The notes: generated by a model from the letters alone, not told the origin. A stretch of DNA of 64,000 nt from an uncultured Dysosmobacter sp. (GCA_947625655.1 CANQPD010000002.1:248001-312000); one strand, 5' to 3'; shown: positions 1 through 11,789, numbered from the stretch's first letter. Numbers and translations are program-made.

Positions 1-710
1 AGCAGAATGGCCATGCCCACCAGCTCCTCCGGCGTGCCGGGGCGCTTCATGGCGATGCGCTCCCGCAGCCATGGGGCCCGGGTGGGATGGTCCCAGGTCA
101 CCTGTGTCAGCTCTGTCAGGATATGGCCGGGACTGATGGCGTTGCAGCGGATGCCATACTGGGCGAATTCGACGGCCATGGACCGGGTCAGGGCGATCAC
201 GCCGCTTTTGGAGGCGCCGTAGACGGAGCAGCCGCCCAGCATGCCCTCGTCATTATGGGAGCCGATGTTGATGATGTTTCCGGTCTTCCGTTTGTACATC
301 TCCCGCGCCACCGCCTGGCTCACAAAAAACACGCCCTTCAGGTTCGTGTCGATGATGCGGTCATAGGTGGATTCCTCCACGTCCAGCAGGCCTTCCCGCT
401 TGTTGATGCCCGCCACATTGAACAGCACATCGATCTTTCCGTATCGCTGGACGACCTCGTCCACACAGGGCTGGATCGTGGCGGTGTCCGCCACATCCAG
501 GTAATGGGCGCTGGCCTTTCCGCCCTCGCTCCGGATGGTCTCCGCCAGAGCCCGGCACTTCTCCACGGTCCGGCCGCAGAGCGCCACCTCTCCGCCGGCT
601 CTGGCCAGGCCCTGGCTGATGGCGGCGCCGATGCCGCCCGCCGCGCCGGTGACCAGGATGGTCTTTCCATCCAATCCAAACAGAGATTGCAGGTATTGAG
701 CTTGTTCCAT
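1..710 (-). CDS. SDR-family oxidoreductase (3' end outside window)
   Basis: NAD(P)-dependent short-chain dehydrogenase/reductase, probably acting on a sugar acid or its keto form. The 236 visible codons start at an ATG preceded by AAAGGAG. The Rossmann cofactor motif TGAAGGIG is at residues 21-28, the NVAG motif near 103, and the catalytic set is Ser151, Tyr164 and Lys168 (YGASK). About 20 C-terminal residues are probably missing, because the gene runs off the left edge. It lies 19 bp downstream of the iclR-type gene on the same strand, so the two are likely co-transcribed. The neighbouring dehydratase, aldolases and GntP permease suggest a gluconate 5-dehydrogenase-like role, but the substrate cannot be read from sequence. 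Confidence 0.85.
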   Translation of the reverse strand, partial: MEQAQYLQSLFGLDGKTILVTGAAGGIGAAISQGLARAGGEVALCGRTVEKCRALAETIRSEGGKASAHYLDVADTATIQPCVDEVVQRYGKIDVLFNVAGINKREGLLDVEESTYDRIIDTNLKGVFFVSQAVAREMYKRKTGNIINIGSHNDEGMLGGCSVYGASKSGVIALTRSMAVEFAQYGIRCNAISPGHILTELTQVTWDHPTRAPWLRERIAMKRPGTPEELVGMAIL

Positions 711-729
711 ACGTTTCAGCACTCCTTTA

Positions 730-1500
730 TCATGTCATTGTGCAGCCCAGCAGGCGTGAAATGTTTTCGGCGGCTCTCTGAACTTCCCGGACCATGGTCT
801 CCCAGTCCTCCTGCATCCGGTAATCCGGCCCGGAGATGCTGACGGCCGCCACCACCCGGCGGTTGATATCGTAAATGGGCGCGCCCACACAAATCAAACC
901 GATCTCGATTTCTCCCCTGTCCACGGCAAAGCCCTGTATTTTTGCCTGGATCAGCTCGCCGCGCAGGCGCTCCGGGTCCGTGATGGTGTTGGCGGTCAGG
1001 GATTTTGCGTTTTGGCGCATCCAGCCGCAGTATTCCTCAATATATGCCGCGCTTTGCTCCGACAGCATGGCCTTTCCGCTGCTGGTGGCATAGGCTGGCG
1101 CGCGGCTCCCGACTTTGGTGTTGCAGACGATGGAGCGGTGGGTCTCGACTTTGTCCAAATAGAAAATGTCGTGGTCGATCAAGAGGCTCAAATTGATCGT
1201 CTCACGCACGGTGTCGCTGAGACGCTCCAATTCCGGCCGCGCCAGCTGGCGGAAATCGGACTGGCCCATAATGGAACTGGCCAGCATCATCAGGCGGGGC
1301 CCTACGCGGTAGCTCTTCCGGACGGGGTCCTGGACCAGATACTGCCGGTCCGTCAGGGTAGACACCTGCCGGAACACAGTCGTGGTGGGGAGGCCCAGTT
1401 GATCCACCAGCGCCTTCAGCGTCCATTCCGTCTCATGATCCATGAAGCACTCCAGGATTTGGAGCGCCCGGAGGATACTGGATATCTGCTCTTTTGCCAT
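730..1500 (-). CDS. IclR-family transcriptional regulator
   Basis: 256-residue IclR-type regulator. A winged helix-turn-helix covers about residues 5-65 (ILRALQILECF, then LGLPTTTVFRQV). The effector-binding IclR domain follows, ending in the typical GEIEIGLICVGAPIYD / VAAVSISGP stretch. This is the family's usual length, and family members often control sugar-acid catabolism. The gene is divergent from nifJ, and the two promoters overlap in the 243-bp gap. The three GGAATT/ATTCC motif copies upstream of nifJ, the DapA-family gene and gntP are the best candidates for its operators. That assignment is inferred from proximity and shared sequence; the effector is unknown, possibly a 2-keto-3-deoxy sugar acid. 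Confidence 0.9.
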   Translation of the reverse strand: MAKEQISSILRALQILECFMDHETEWTLKALVDQLGLPTTTVFRQVSTLTDRQYLVQDPVRKSYRVGPRLMMLASSIMGQSDFRQLARPELERLSDTVRETINLSLLIDHDIFYLDKVETHRSIVCNTKVGSRAPAYATSSGKAMLSEQSAAYIEEYCGWMRQNAKSLTANTITDPERLRGELIQAKIQGFAVDRGEIEIGLICVGAPIYDINRRVVAAVSISGPDYRMQEDWETMVREVQRAAENISRLLGCTMT

Positions 1501-1556
1501 AAATTTATCTGCCTTTCGTAGAAAATGCCGGTTTTTTGAAGTTGTATCCTAAATGC

Positions 1557-1585
1557 TTGACAGGCCATTTTGAAAAGTTTATGAT
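1557..1585 (+). promoter_or_regulatory. Predicted nifJ promoter
   Basis: TTGACA (1557-1562), a 17-nt spacer and TATGAT (1580-1585), close to the sigma-A consensus. Transcription should start near 1592, placing the operator-like motif at 1632-1661 about 40 nt into the 5' UTR. Confidence 0.75.
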
Positions 1586-1586
1586 A

Positions 1587-1615
1587 AGTATATCATAACC
1601 ATGGCAGTTTGTAAA
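1587..1615 (-). promoter_or_regulatory. Predicted iclR promoter
   Basis: On the minus strand, TTTACA (1615-1610), a 17-nt spacer and TATACT (1592-1587). It interlocks with the opposing nifJ promoter, and both -10 regions sit in the inverted repeat TTATGATA-n4-TATCATAA (1579-1598). Confidence 0.65.
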
Positions 1616-1631
1616 TTTTTTATCCGCATAT

Positions 1632-1661
1632 TTTGGAATTTGATTTCGCATAACGGAAACA
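1632..1661 (+). promoter_or_regulatory. Shared operator-like motif, copy A (nifJ)
   Basis: GGAATTTGATTTC (1635-1647), then CGGAAA starting exactly 19 nt after the first G. The same arrangement and spacing recur upstream of the DapA-family gene and gntP, always in the orientation of the downstream gene. Probable IclR operator. Confidence 0.6.
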
Positions 1662-1743
1662 CCCGCATAGTGTGCGGTCTTTCCCCTGTGGGGGAAGCAT
1701 GATGAGGGGAATTACCATTCAGAAAGGAAACGAGGAGAAAAGT

Positions 1744-5298
<3,555 letters not shown>

Positions 5299-5322
5299 TA
5301 CGGCACAATCAAATAACCGCAG

Positions 5323-5354
5323 GAAGTCCGGGGCCTTTGGCCCCGGACTTCTTT
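5323..5354 (+). terminator. nifJ intrinsic terminator
   Basis: A 13-bp perfect stem, GAAGTCCGGGGCC / GGCCCCGGACTTC, with a TTT loop and a short T tract, 25 nt after the nifJ stop. Confidence 0.8.
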
Positions 5355-5407
5355 CCGGTCTTTCCACCTTCCTCCGGGCAGCGGCGTCCGGGGCGGCGTT
5401 TTGGGTC

Positions 5408-5571
5408 GGACATGCCTGTAAAAAGCCTGCGGCAGCGGGCTTTTTGCAGGCATTCGAATTCAACACGAGGGGCTCTCGCCCCCTCGTACTCCCCCTGCAA
5501 AGTGGAACACTTTTTCTCCAAACAGAAGTTTTTCGACAAGCTGAAGCCCGCTGCCTGACGGCAGCGGGCTT
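5408..5571 (-). repeat. Structured intergenic repeat, copy 1 (truncated)
   Basis: Reverse-oriented copy of the element at 19394-19671 and 44641-44915. Shared blocks on the minus strand are CAGCTTGTCGAAAAAC, TGTTTGGAGAAAAAGTG, the GGGGGAGTACGAGGGGGC hairpin, and CGTGTTGAATTCGAATGCC. Its intact outer end is a 28-nt hairpin (5544-5571: 12-bp stem AAGCCCGCTGCC, 4-nt loop). The other end is shortened and lacks the internal hairpin array. On the plus strand the outer hairpin is followed by TTTTT and could terminate transcription. Confidence 0.8.
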
Positions 5572-5593
5572 TTTACGGGAAAGAGACGGCCCC

Positions 5594-6487
5594 TCAGCAA
5601 ATGCCCTCCCGGTGAAGCAGTTCCAGGATCCTGGCGTCGTCCTCCACTGTGGCGCTGGGCATGGGGAATGTGCCGGCGCTGGTGGCGGCGATGCCGCGCA
5701 GTTTGCAGGCCTCCTTGATGACCGGCAGGAAGGGGCTGCGGATGGAATACAGGTCCATGAGCCGGTCGATGATCTGCTGTCCCCTGGCGATGCCATCCAG
5801 ATCGTTGCCGCGGAAGGCGTTCACCCAGGCGGCGCACACCTCGGGCACCACGTTGCTCAGCGCGCCGATGCAGCCGTTGCCGCCGGCCATCACATTGTGG
5901 GCGAAGTTGTCGTCAAAGCCGGAGTAGATCTCAAAGCTGGGGACCTGGGATTTTACCACCTTGATCAGCTCCCGGGTGTGATCCATGCCGGAAATGGTGT
6001 CCTTCATCCCCACGATGTTGCTGTGGAGCCGGACCAGCTGCAGGACCGTCTCCGGGGGAATGGTATAGCCGGTATTGTCGGGGAAGTTATAGATATAGAT
6101 GGGGCCGTGGATGCTGGAGGCCAGGCGGTCATAGTACTGAAGCAGGGCCTCGGCGCCGAAGTGGAAGTAGTAGGGCGGCAGGATCATCACGGCGTCGGCG
6201 CCGTGATCCAGGCAGTAGTTGGAAAAGCTGATGATCTCGTCCGCCACCATGTGGGATGTGCCGATGATGAGCTTTACCCGGTGGTTGATTTTCTCAATGG
6301 CAAATTTGGCCATCTCCCGGCGCTGCTCCATGGGCATGGCAAAAAATTCACTGGAGCTGCCCTCCACCAGGATGCCGTCCACGCCCTTTTCGATCAGGTT
6401 GTCAAACAGCTTCTCCTGACTTGCGAGGTCCAGGGTGCCGTCCTCGTGGAAAAGCGTGATAGCCGGGGTCATATACGCTGCGTTCAT
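5594..6487 (-). CDS. Dihydrodipicolinate synthase/NAL-family aldolase
   Basis: 297-residue TIM-barrel class I aldolase of the DapA/NanA superfamily. The Schiff-base lysine is Lys162 (GMKDTISG), the family tyrosine is Tyr133 (YIYNFPDNTG), and the substrate carboxylate loop is GSSSEFF at residues 43-49. It sits with an IlvD/Edd dehydratase, an HpcH/HpaI aldolase and a GntP permease, apart from lysine genes, so a 2-keto-3-deoxy sugar-acid aldolase releasing pyruvate is more likely than true DapA. The exact substrate is inferred only. The start ATG follows GGAGG. A copy of the shared operator motif ends about 12 bp upstream, implying regulation separate from the genes further upstream. Confidence 0.85.
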   Translation of the reverse strand: MNAAYMTPAITLFHEDGTLDLASQEKLFDNLIEKGVDGILVEGSSSEFFAMPMEQRREMAKFAIEKINHRVKLIIGTSHMVADEIISFSNYCLDHGADAVMILPPYYFHFGAEALLQYYDRLASSIHGPIYIYNFPDNTGYTIPPETVLQLVRLHSNIVGMKDTISGMDHTRELIKVVKSQVPSFEIYSGFDDNFAHNVMAGGNGCIGALSNVVPEVCAAWVNAFRGNDLDGIARGQQIIDRLMDLYSIRSPFLPVIKEACKLRGIAATSAGTFPMPSATVEDDARILELLHREGIC

Positions 6488-6499
6488 AAAGCGCCTCCA

Positions 6500-6531
6500 T
6501 ATTCCGTATTGTGGAATTAAATTCCGAATTT
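6500..6531 (-). promoter_or_regulatory. Shared operator-like motif, copy B (DapA-family gene)
   Basis: The minus strand reads GGAATTTAATTCC followed by CGGAAT at the same 19-nt offset as copies A and C. It is the most palindromic copy, with three GGAAT/ATTCC half-sites, and lies directly before the ribosome site. Confidence 0.6.
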
Positions 6532-6590
6532 AATGATTCAAAACACGGCAACCCGCTGCTGCGGGCTGCCAAAACGCTTGCCGGGGCCCT

Positions 6591-6619
6591 GGGGATACAT
6601 CCGGCAGGGATGTATCCCC
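6591..6619. other. Intercistronic hairpin
   Basis: A perfect 12-bp stem GGGGATACATCC / GGATGTATCCCC between the HpcH/HpaI and DapA-family genes. There is no T tract on either strand, so an mRNA-stabilising or processing role is likelier than termination. Confidence 0.5.
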
Positions 6620-6629
6620 GGGCAGCCGC

Positions 6630-7418
6630 TTACCGGGCGAACTTCTCCACGTCCGCCTTTGCCATTTGATAGAAAAGATACGTGTCGCAGGAATAGCCGA
6701 TGAACTTCACGCCCATATCCCGCCACTTCTTTCCGCCTTCCACGGTGTCCGCGAAGCAGCCCAGCTTTACGCCCTTGGCATTGGCCTTTTCGATAATGCC
6801 CTGGATGCAGGCGATGACCTCGGGATGGTCGATCTCACCCACATGGCCCAAGGAGCTGGACAGGTCATAGGGCCCGACAAAGAGCACGTCGATGCCGGGG
6901 ACATCCAGGATCTCGTCCAAATTCTCCACGGCCTTTTTGCCCTCGGCCTGAATAATGACCGCGGTCTCCTGGGCCTGGCTGAAATACTGCGGGCCGGGAA
7001 CGGCGCCGTATCCGGCGGACCGCACGAACCGGCAGGTGCCGCGGGTGCCCACGGGAGAGAATTTAGCCGCGGAGACCACGGCACGGGCCTGCTCGGCAGT
7101 GTCGATCTGCGGCACCAGCACCGCGCCGGCGCCGACGTCCAGCGCGCGGTCGATCCAGATGTCAGTACCCCGGGGCACGCGCACCACCGGACACACGCCC
7201 GCCACGTTGGCGGCACGGATCAGGTTCTGCAGATTTTCAAAGGTCCCGGGGCCGTGCTCCATGTCCAGCAGGACAAAGTCATAGCCGGCATGACCGGCAG
7301 CCTCCACAAACGCGGGGTCAGAGGTGATCATAAAGGGACCCAGCGCGCCCCGCTCAGAGGCCAGGGCGGCTTTAAAACGGGCAACGCTGCCCATGGTGGG
7401 CATCTCACAGGAATTCAT
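6630..7418 (-). CDS. HpcH/HpaI aldolase-family protein
   Basis: 262-residue class II, metal-dependent pyruvate aldolase of the HpcH/HpaI family. Members cleave 2-keto-3-deoxy or 4-hydroxy-2-keto acids to pyruvate and an aldehyde. Diagnostic segments are FVLLDMEHGP, the metal-binding glutamate in IIQAEGKKAVEN, VLFVGPYDLSSSLG, and CRFVRSAGYG. The ATG at 7418 is chosen because TTGGAGG stands 6 nt before it; an in-frame start at 7478 lies in a hairpin and adds non-family residues. It lies between the dehydratase and the DapA-type aldolase. Two aldolases of different mechanism in one cluster suggest two substrates, or a second function for one of them. Confidence 0.85.
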   Translation of the reverse strand: MNSCEMPTMGSVARFKAALASERGALGPFMITSDPAFVEAAGHAGYDFVLLDMEHGPGTFENLQNLIRAANVAGVCPVVRVPRGTDIWIDRALDVGAGAVLVPQIDTAEQARAVVSAAKFSPVGTRGTCRFVRSAGYGAVPGPQYFSQAQETAVIIQAEGKKAVENLDEILDVPGIDVLFVGPYDLSSSLGHVGEIDHPEVIACIQGIIEKANAKGVKLGCFADTVEGGKKWRDMGVKFIGYSCDTYLFYQMAKADVEKFAR

Positions 7419-7448
7419 AGCAGCCTCCAATTCAAAAGATTTGGGATC

Positions 7449-7484
7449 CCCTCCGTGTCCCGGCCTTTTCCGGGACACGGAGGG
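7449..7484. other. Intercistronic hairpin
   Basis: A 15-bp perfect inverted repeat, CCCTCCGTGTCCCGG / CCGGGACACGGAGGG, between the dehydratase stop and the aldolase start. It has no usable T tract. Confidence 0.5.
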
Positions 7485-7491
7485 ACCGTAT

Positions 7492-9213
7492 TTATTCCAG
7501 GCCAGCGCCCTTCATAGCGGACAGGGCGTGGTCCGTATACAGCTTGTAGAAGCCCTTGCGGGGCTCACGGGGCAGGATGCCGGCCTTGGAGCGCTCCTCC
7601 AGGACCTTGGTGGCCTCCTCCACCGTGCAGGGGACGCCGTGGATGCCGGTCATGTTGATGGTGCGGTTCTCCACGCTGTAAGAGATCAGGTCGCCGTCCT
7701 CAATAAAGGCGATGGGACCGCCCGCGGCGGCCTCGGGGCTGACATGGCCGATGGCGGCGCCGCGGGTGGCGCCGGAAAAGCGGCCGTCGGTGATCAGCGC
7801 CACGGAGCCGTTGATGCGCTCGTCACAAACGATGGCCTCGGTGGTCATCAGCATCTCGGGCATGCCGCAGCCGCGGGGACCCTCGTAGCGGATGATGATG
7901 ACCTCGCCGGGATTGATCTTGTTGTTGACCACCGCGCTGTGAGCGTCCTCCTCATGGTTGAACACGCGGGCCACGGCGTTGACCACTTCCCGCTGGTCCA
8001 TGGCGCAGGCGGAGTATTTCAGCACGCTGCCCTCGGGAGCGATGTTGCCCTTCAGAATGGCCACGGAGCCCTTTTCAGGGGCCTTTTCCACAGGGAAGAT
8101 CACCTGGTCGCGGGTCAGGCCATAGTTGGCCAGATACCCCAGGTTGCGATTGAACCAGTTGTCCTTCTGCAGGTCTTCCAGATTCTCGCCCAGGGTCTTG
8201 CCGGTGACCGTCATCACATCCAGATCCAGCATATCCCGCAGCATCCACTGCACCATGGGCACGCCGCCGGCAAACCAGAAGGACTCCGTCAGGTGCTGGC
8301 CGGAGGGATTGATGTTGCCCAGGTGGGGAACCTGATGGTTGATCTCGTCGAACAGCTCGATGGGCAGATCATAGCCCAGCTCGCGGGCGATGGAGGGCAG
8401 ATGGATGGTGGCGTTGGTAGAGCCGCCGATGGCGCTGTGGACGATGATGGCATTGCGGAAGGCGGCGGGGGTCATGATCTGGGCAGGCGTGAGCTCCTTT
8501 TCCACCAGCTCCATGATCTTGCGGCCGGCATAGCGGGCATATTGCAGGATATCCCGCATGGTGGCGGGCACCAGGGCGGCGCCGGGCAGGGTCATACCCA
8601 GGGCTTCGGCCATGCACTGCATGGTGGAAGCGGTCCCCAGGAATGTGCAGGCGCCCACGGAGGGGCAGCCGGTCAGCTTATAGTCCCGGACCTCCTGATC
8701 GGTAATGGCGTCCTTGCGCTTCTGGCGCAGGGAGATGTCGCCGGCCACCAGGGAGGTGGTCTGATAGGGGCCGGGCCGCATGGAGCCGCCGGGCATAAAG
8801 ATGGTGGGGATGTTCATGCGGGCCGCCGCTTTCAGGTGGGCGGGAATGGATTTGTCACAGCTGGAGGAGAGGATGATGCCGTCCCAGGGAACCGCGGAGG
8901 CGTGGACCTCCACCATGTTGGCGATAGCCTCCCGGGAGGCCAGCACCACGTTCATGCCGTCGTGGCCCTGGGCGCAGCCGTCGCAGATGTCGGTGGCGTA
9001 ATACTTGGCGGGCTTGCCGCCCTTTTCATACACGCCGTAAACGGCCTGCTCGGTCATCTGGTTCAGGTGAAAGCTGCCGGGATGAGAGTCGCCGTACACG
9101 CTCTCAATCATGATCTGGGGCTTGAGGATATCGGTGTCGTCCCAGCCGGTGCCCATTTCCAGGGAGTCGAACTGGGCCCACAGCATCCGGTCGTCATGGC
9201 TTTTCTGTTTCAT
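7492..9213 (-). CDS. IlvD/Edd-family dehydratase (probable sugar-acid dehydratase)
   Basis: 573-residue iron-sulfur dehydratase of the dihydroxy-acid/6-phosphogluconate dehydratase family. Cluster and active-site motifs are DICDGCAQGHDGMN, SSCDKS, KLTGCPSVGACTFLGTAS, and the C-terminal GPRGCGMPEML and ITDGRFSGATRG. The ATG at 9213 is preceded by AAGGAG; an in-frame start further upstream is ignored because it falls in the gntP terminator. Housekeeping IlvD would normally lie with ilvBN/ilvC. Here it sits between a GntP permease and two pyruvate aldolases, so dehydration of an imported aldonate to a 2-keto-3-deoxy acid is the better reading. Which aldonate is not determinable. Confidence 0.88.
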   Translation of the reverse strand: MKQKSHDDRMLWAQFDSLEMGTGWDDTDILKPQIMIESVYGDSHPGSFHLNQMTEQAVYGVYEKGGKPAKYYATDICDGCAQGHDGMNVVLASREAIANMVEVHASAVPWDGIILSSSCDKSIPAHLKAAARMNIPTIFMPGGSMRPGPYQTTSLVAGDISLRQKRKDAITDQEVRDYKLTGCPSVGACTFLGTASTMQCMAEALGMTLPGAALVPATMRDILQYARYAGRKIMELVEKELTPAQIMTPAAFRNAIIVHSAIGGSTNATIHLPSIARELGYDLPIELFDEINHQVPHLGNINPSGQHLTESFWFAGGVPMVQWMLRDMLDLDVMTVTGKTLGENLEDLQKDNWFNRNLGYLANYGLTRDQVIFPVEKAPEKGSVAILKGNIAPEGSVLKYSACAMDQREVVNAVARVFNHEEDAHSAVVNNKINPGEVIIIRYEGPRGCGMPEMLMTTEAIVCDERINGSVALITDGRFSGATRGAAIGHVSPEAAAGGPIAFIEDGDLISYSVENRTINMTGIHGVPCTVEEATKVLEERSKAGILPREPRKGFYKLYTDHALSAMKGAGLE

Positions 9214-9252
9214 ACGATTTCTCCTTACTTTTAAAAGATATGAAGTCATGGC

Positions 9253-9301
9253 AAAAAAAGCATGGCCTGCCGCCTGCCGGGACAGCAAGCAGCAGGCCAT
9301 G
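9253..9301 (-). terminator. Terminator/attenuator after gntP
   Basis: On the minus strand, CATGGCCTGC...GCAGGCCATG with an internal arm, then CTTTTTTTG. It separates the permease from the dehydratase and should leave gntP mRNA more abundant than the enzyme mRNA unless it is read through. Confidence 0.7.
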
Positions 9302-9360
9302 TTTATGCTGGCGGGAAACCGGAGCGGGTCCCGCAGCTTTTGCCGCGATCTGTAGGTGTT

Positions 9361-10794
9361 TTAGAAAATGCCCACGGCGCTGAAAATGCAGATCAGGATG
9401 AAGCAGAACACGCCGGCGACAAAATCGGGGATGGTGATGTACTTCAGGCCCTGCTTCAGATCCAGGTTGAAGAACTTGGAGATGACCCAGAAGCCGGAGT
9501 TGTTGACGTGGTTGAAGATCATGGTGCCGGCGCCGATAGCCAGAACGGTGGCCACGGGAGTCAGGCCCAGAGCGCCCATCATGGGGCCGACAACGCCAGC
9601 GGCGGTCATGCCGCCGGTGGTCATGGAGCCGACAGCGGTGAACATGATGGCGCCGATCAGGAACGGGATCAGCAGGCCGGGAACGCCGGAGCTCTCGATG
9701 AGGCCGGCCAGATCGTTGATGGCGGGAGCGGCCTTGATGACGTTGGCGAGGGCGCCGCCCATGCCGGTGATCAGCAGAGCGGGCAGAGCCACGCTCAGGC
9801 CGCGGGCGATCCAGCTGTCCAGAACGACTTCACGGAAGCTGGCAGGGTCCTTGCCGGTGACGTCCTTGTTGCTCTTGCGGACGGCGGCCTTGTGGGACAG
9901 GGACAGGAGCATGGTATAGATCACGCCCAGGCCCAGGGCCACGACCTTGTCACCGAAGATGGCGGTCCAGGCGCGGATGGCGGCGTCCTCGGCAACAGAC
10001 ATGTTGATGAAGGAGCTGCCGGCGATCAGGACCACAGGGATCAGGATGGTCAGGAAAGCGGGGAAGGTGCCGGGGATGTCGTCGCCAGTGATCAGGATGT
10101 CCTTGACGTCGTTGGAGGAGGTCTCCTCGATCTCGGCAACGACCTCGGGAATCGGCTCGATCCACTCCTTGTCGGTCCACTTGCGCAGGACGATCCAGGT
10201 CAGCATGAAGCCGACAATAGAGATCACGACGCCCCAGCCGATGACCAGGCCCAGGTCGGCGCCCAGCAGGATGGAGACGGCCAGGATGCCGGGGGTGGGA
10301 GGCACCATGGCGTGGGTCAGGTTCAGGCCGGTCTGGGTAAAGGCGGCCATCTTGCCCATGGAGATGTGCTTCCGCTTGGACAGGACGTTGGCGATGTTGG
10401 AGGTCAGGATGGTGGTGATATCACCAAACACGGGGATAGAGACGATGTAGGCGGTCAGGGCGGGGGCCAGCTCCAGATTCTTGCCGCGGAACAGCTTGAT
10501 GAAGAAGTTGGCGATGGCCTTGGCGGCGCCGGTGTCCTGCACGCCCATGGCCAGGATCGCGCCCAGCATGATGGGGATGCCCATGCTGCCCAGGGTGCTG
10601 CCGAAGCCGGAGGTGATCATGCCCAGGACCTCTGTAAAGGAAAAGCCCTCAGGCTCAAAGACACCCATGATCAGGCCCATGAACAGGGCTGCGGTGAACA
10701 AAGAGAATGTTGGATGCAGTTTGACCTTCATGATCAGAACCATCAAAAGCGCGATGGTAATGATCAAAAGGACCAGGAAACCGATTGCAGACAT
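9361..10794 (-). CDS. GntP-family permease (gluconate/sugar-acid:H+ symporter)
   Basis: 477-residue polytopic inner-membrane carrier of the GntP family, with about 12 hydrophobic segments. The N-terminus is MSAIGFLVLLIITIALLMVL. Family-like stretches include FGSTLGSMGIPIMLGAILA and the conserved loop THAMVPPTPGILAVS. It is proposed to import the sugar acid processed by the downstream dehydratase and aldolases. The ATG follows AAGGAAGGGAG. It is the first gene of the minus-strand unit and has a strong promoter plus a copy of the shared operator motif in the leader. Confidence 0.92.
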   Translation of the reverse strand: MSAIGFLVLLIITIALLMVLIMKVKLHPTFSLFTAALFMGLIMGVFEPEGFSFTEVLGMITSGFGSTLGSMGIPIMLGAILAMGVQDTGAAKAIANFFIKLFRGKNLELAPALTAYIVSIPVFGDITTILTSNIANVLSKRKHISMGKMAAFTQTGLNLTHAMVPPTPGILAVSILLGADLGLVIGWGVVISIVGFMLTWIVLRKWTDKEWIEPIPEVVAEIEETSSNDVKDILITGDDIPGTFPAFLTILIPVVLIAGSSFINMSVAEDAAIRAWTAIFGDKVVALGLGVIYTMLLSLSHKAAVRKSNKDVTGKDPASFREVVLDSWIARGLSVALPALLITGMGGALANVIKAAPAINDLAGLIESSGVPGLLIPFLIGAIMFTAVGSMTTGGMTAAGVVGPMMGALGLTPVATVLAIGAGTMIFNHVNNSGFWVISKFFNLDLKQGLKYITIPDFVAGVFCFILICIFSAVGIF

Positions 10795-10905
10795 AAACGT
10801 TTACTCCCTTCCTTATTTTGCGGCCTTTCTCCATACCGCTGTTTCCCCCATTGCCGGAGAGGCGAAAGCCAAGATCCACTCCAGTGGCCGTCCATTCGGC
10901 GTCTG

Positions 10906-10936
10906 TATTTCCGCTATACAGAATCGAATTCCGAAA
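10906..10936 (-). promoter_or_regulatory. Shared operator-like motif, copy C (gntP)
   Basis: The minus strand reads CGGAATTCGATTC then GCGGAAAT, with the same 19-nt offset between the GGAATT and CGGAAA blocks as copies A and B. It lies roughly 40 nt after the predicted gntP start point, as in the nifJ leader. Confidence 0.6.
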
Positions 10937-10979
10937 GGTGGAACAAAAAATGGCTCTCCAATACATGGGGACCTTAATT

Positions 10980-11008
10980 AAAATACTGAATCCGCCTGTA
11001 TTTGTCAA
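10980..11008 (-). promoter_or_regulatory. Predicted gntP promoter
   Basis: On the minus strand, TTGACA (11008-11003), a 17-nt spacer and TATTTT (10985-10980). Confidence 0.7.
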
Positions 11009-11323
11009 GGTTTTTCGGCCACTTTCGTGAAAAACAGAAACTTATATAATTTTTTGTTAAAAATTTGTTTATTTTGCTCAGTGCCTTTTCTGGATCAATC
11101 CTCCGGAACGGGGCCGCTTGATTTCATATCATATGTGCAAACGGCAAAGAATGGGCATTTTTGGAGCGATTCGAGCAGCCGAACGGAGCAGCCCGACCCG
11201 CTCCGCCGGACTCGGGCCCCGGGGAAACGGCCCGCCGGGGGTATTTCCCTGGCGGGCCGGCCTGTTTTCTCAGCCTGGCCCGCGGCTCCGCCGCCCGCCG
11301 CCCGTCCCATCCCGGGCGGCGGT
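11009..11323. other. Non-coding gap
   Basis: AT-rich sequence to about 11150, then GC-rich sequence. It holds one hairpin, GGCCCGCC / GGCGGGCC (11229-11258), that could terminate the broken GGDEF gene. No credible gene seen. Confidence 0.5.
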
Positions 11324-11789
11324 TCAGGCCTTTTGTCCGGAAAGCTCCCGGACAAGACAGCGCCCCTTTCCCTGGCTTTTGGCCTCATACAGCGCCTGGT
11401 CCGCCTCCCGGTATATCTGGTCATACGTCAAGCCGGGCCGGCCGCTCCAGCAAACGCCAACGCTGCAGCAGGCCCCCACCAGCCGGTTTTGCCAGCGGAT
11501 ATTTGAAATTTCCCGGATCAGCAGTTCGGTCAGCGGGTCCTTCCTGACCAGTTCCCGCAGCTGCTCGTTCATCCGCCTGAGCTCCCTGTGCTGCCGCAAA
11601 TCGTTCACCTTGTGGCGGCTGTTCGTAAGGGATACACTCAGCGCAACGATGGAGGTGATGGTCAGGTTGAGCATCGTGCCGCCGCAGCCAGACAAGCCCG
11701 GAAAAATAAAAAAGCCGCAGTACAATGCGCTTGTCCTGCGGCAGCTGGCTGACGTTCCTCGCGGAGTAGTCCCTATAGCTTTGCGTCAC
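11324..11789 (-). pseudogene. Decayed diguanylate cyclase (GGDEF) remnant
   Basis: The reading frame ending at 11324 begins with a hydrophobic stretch (LNLTITSIVALSVSL) and a charged coiled segment. It enters a GGDEF domain at VRKDPLTELL (normally DPLTGLLNR) and then jumps to the domain's last part, CSVGVCWSG...YREADQALYEAKSQGKGR. Roughly 100 residues containing the GGDEF catalytic loop and metal-binding residues are missing, and the upstream membrane part is in another frame. It therefore cannot make cyclic di-GMP. I read it as an internal deletion plus frameshift in an old cyclase gene. Confidence 0.6.

Noticed and set aside
7492-9213. Housekeeping dihydroxy-acid dehydratase (ilvD) for branched-chain synthesis
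   Set aside because: The family match is real, but the GntP permease and two pyruvate aldolases around it favour a sugar-acid dehydratase; ilvBN and ilvC are absent.
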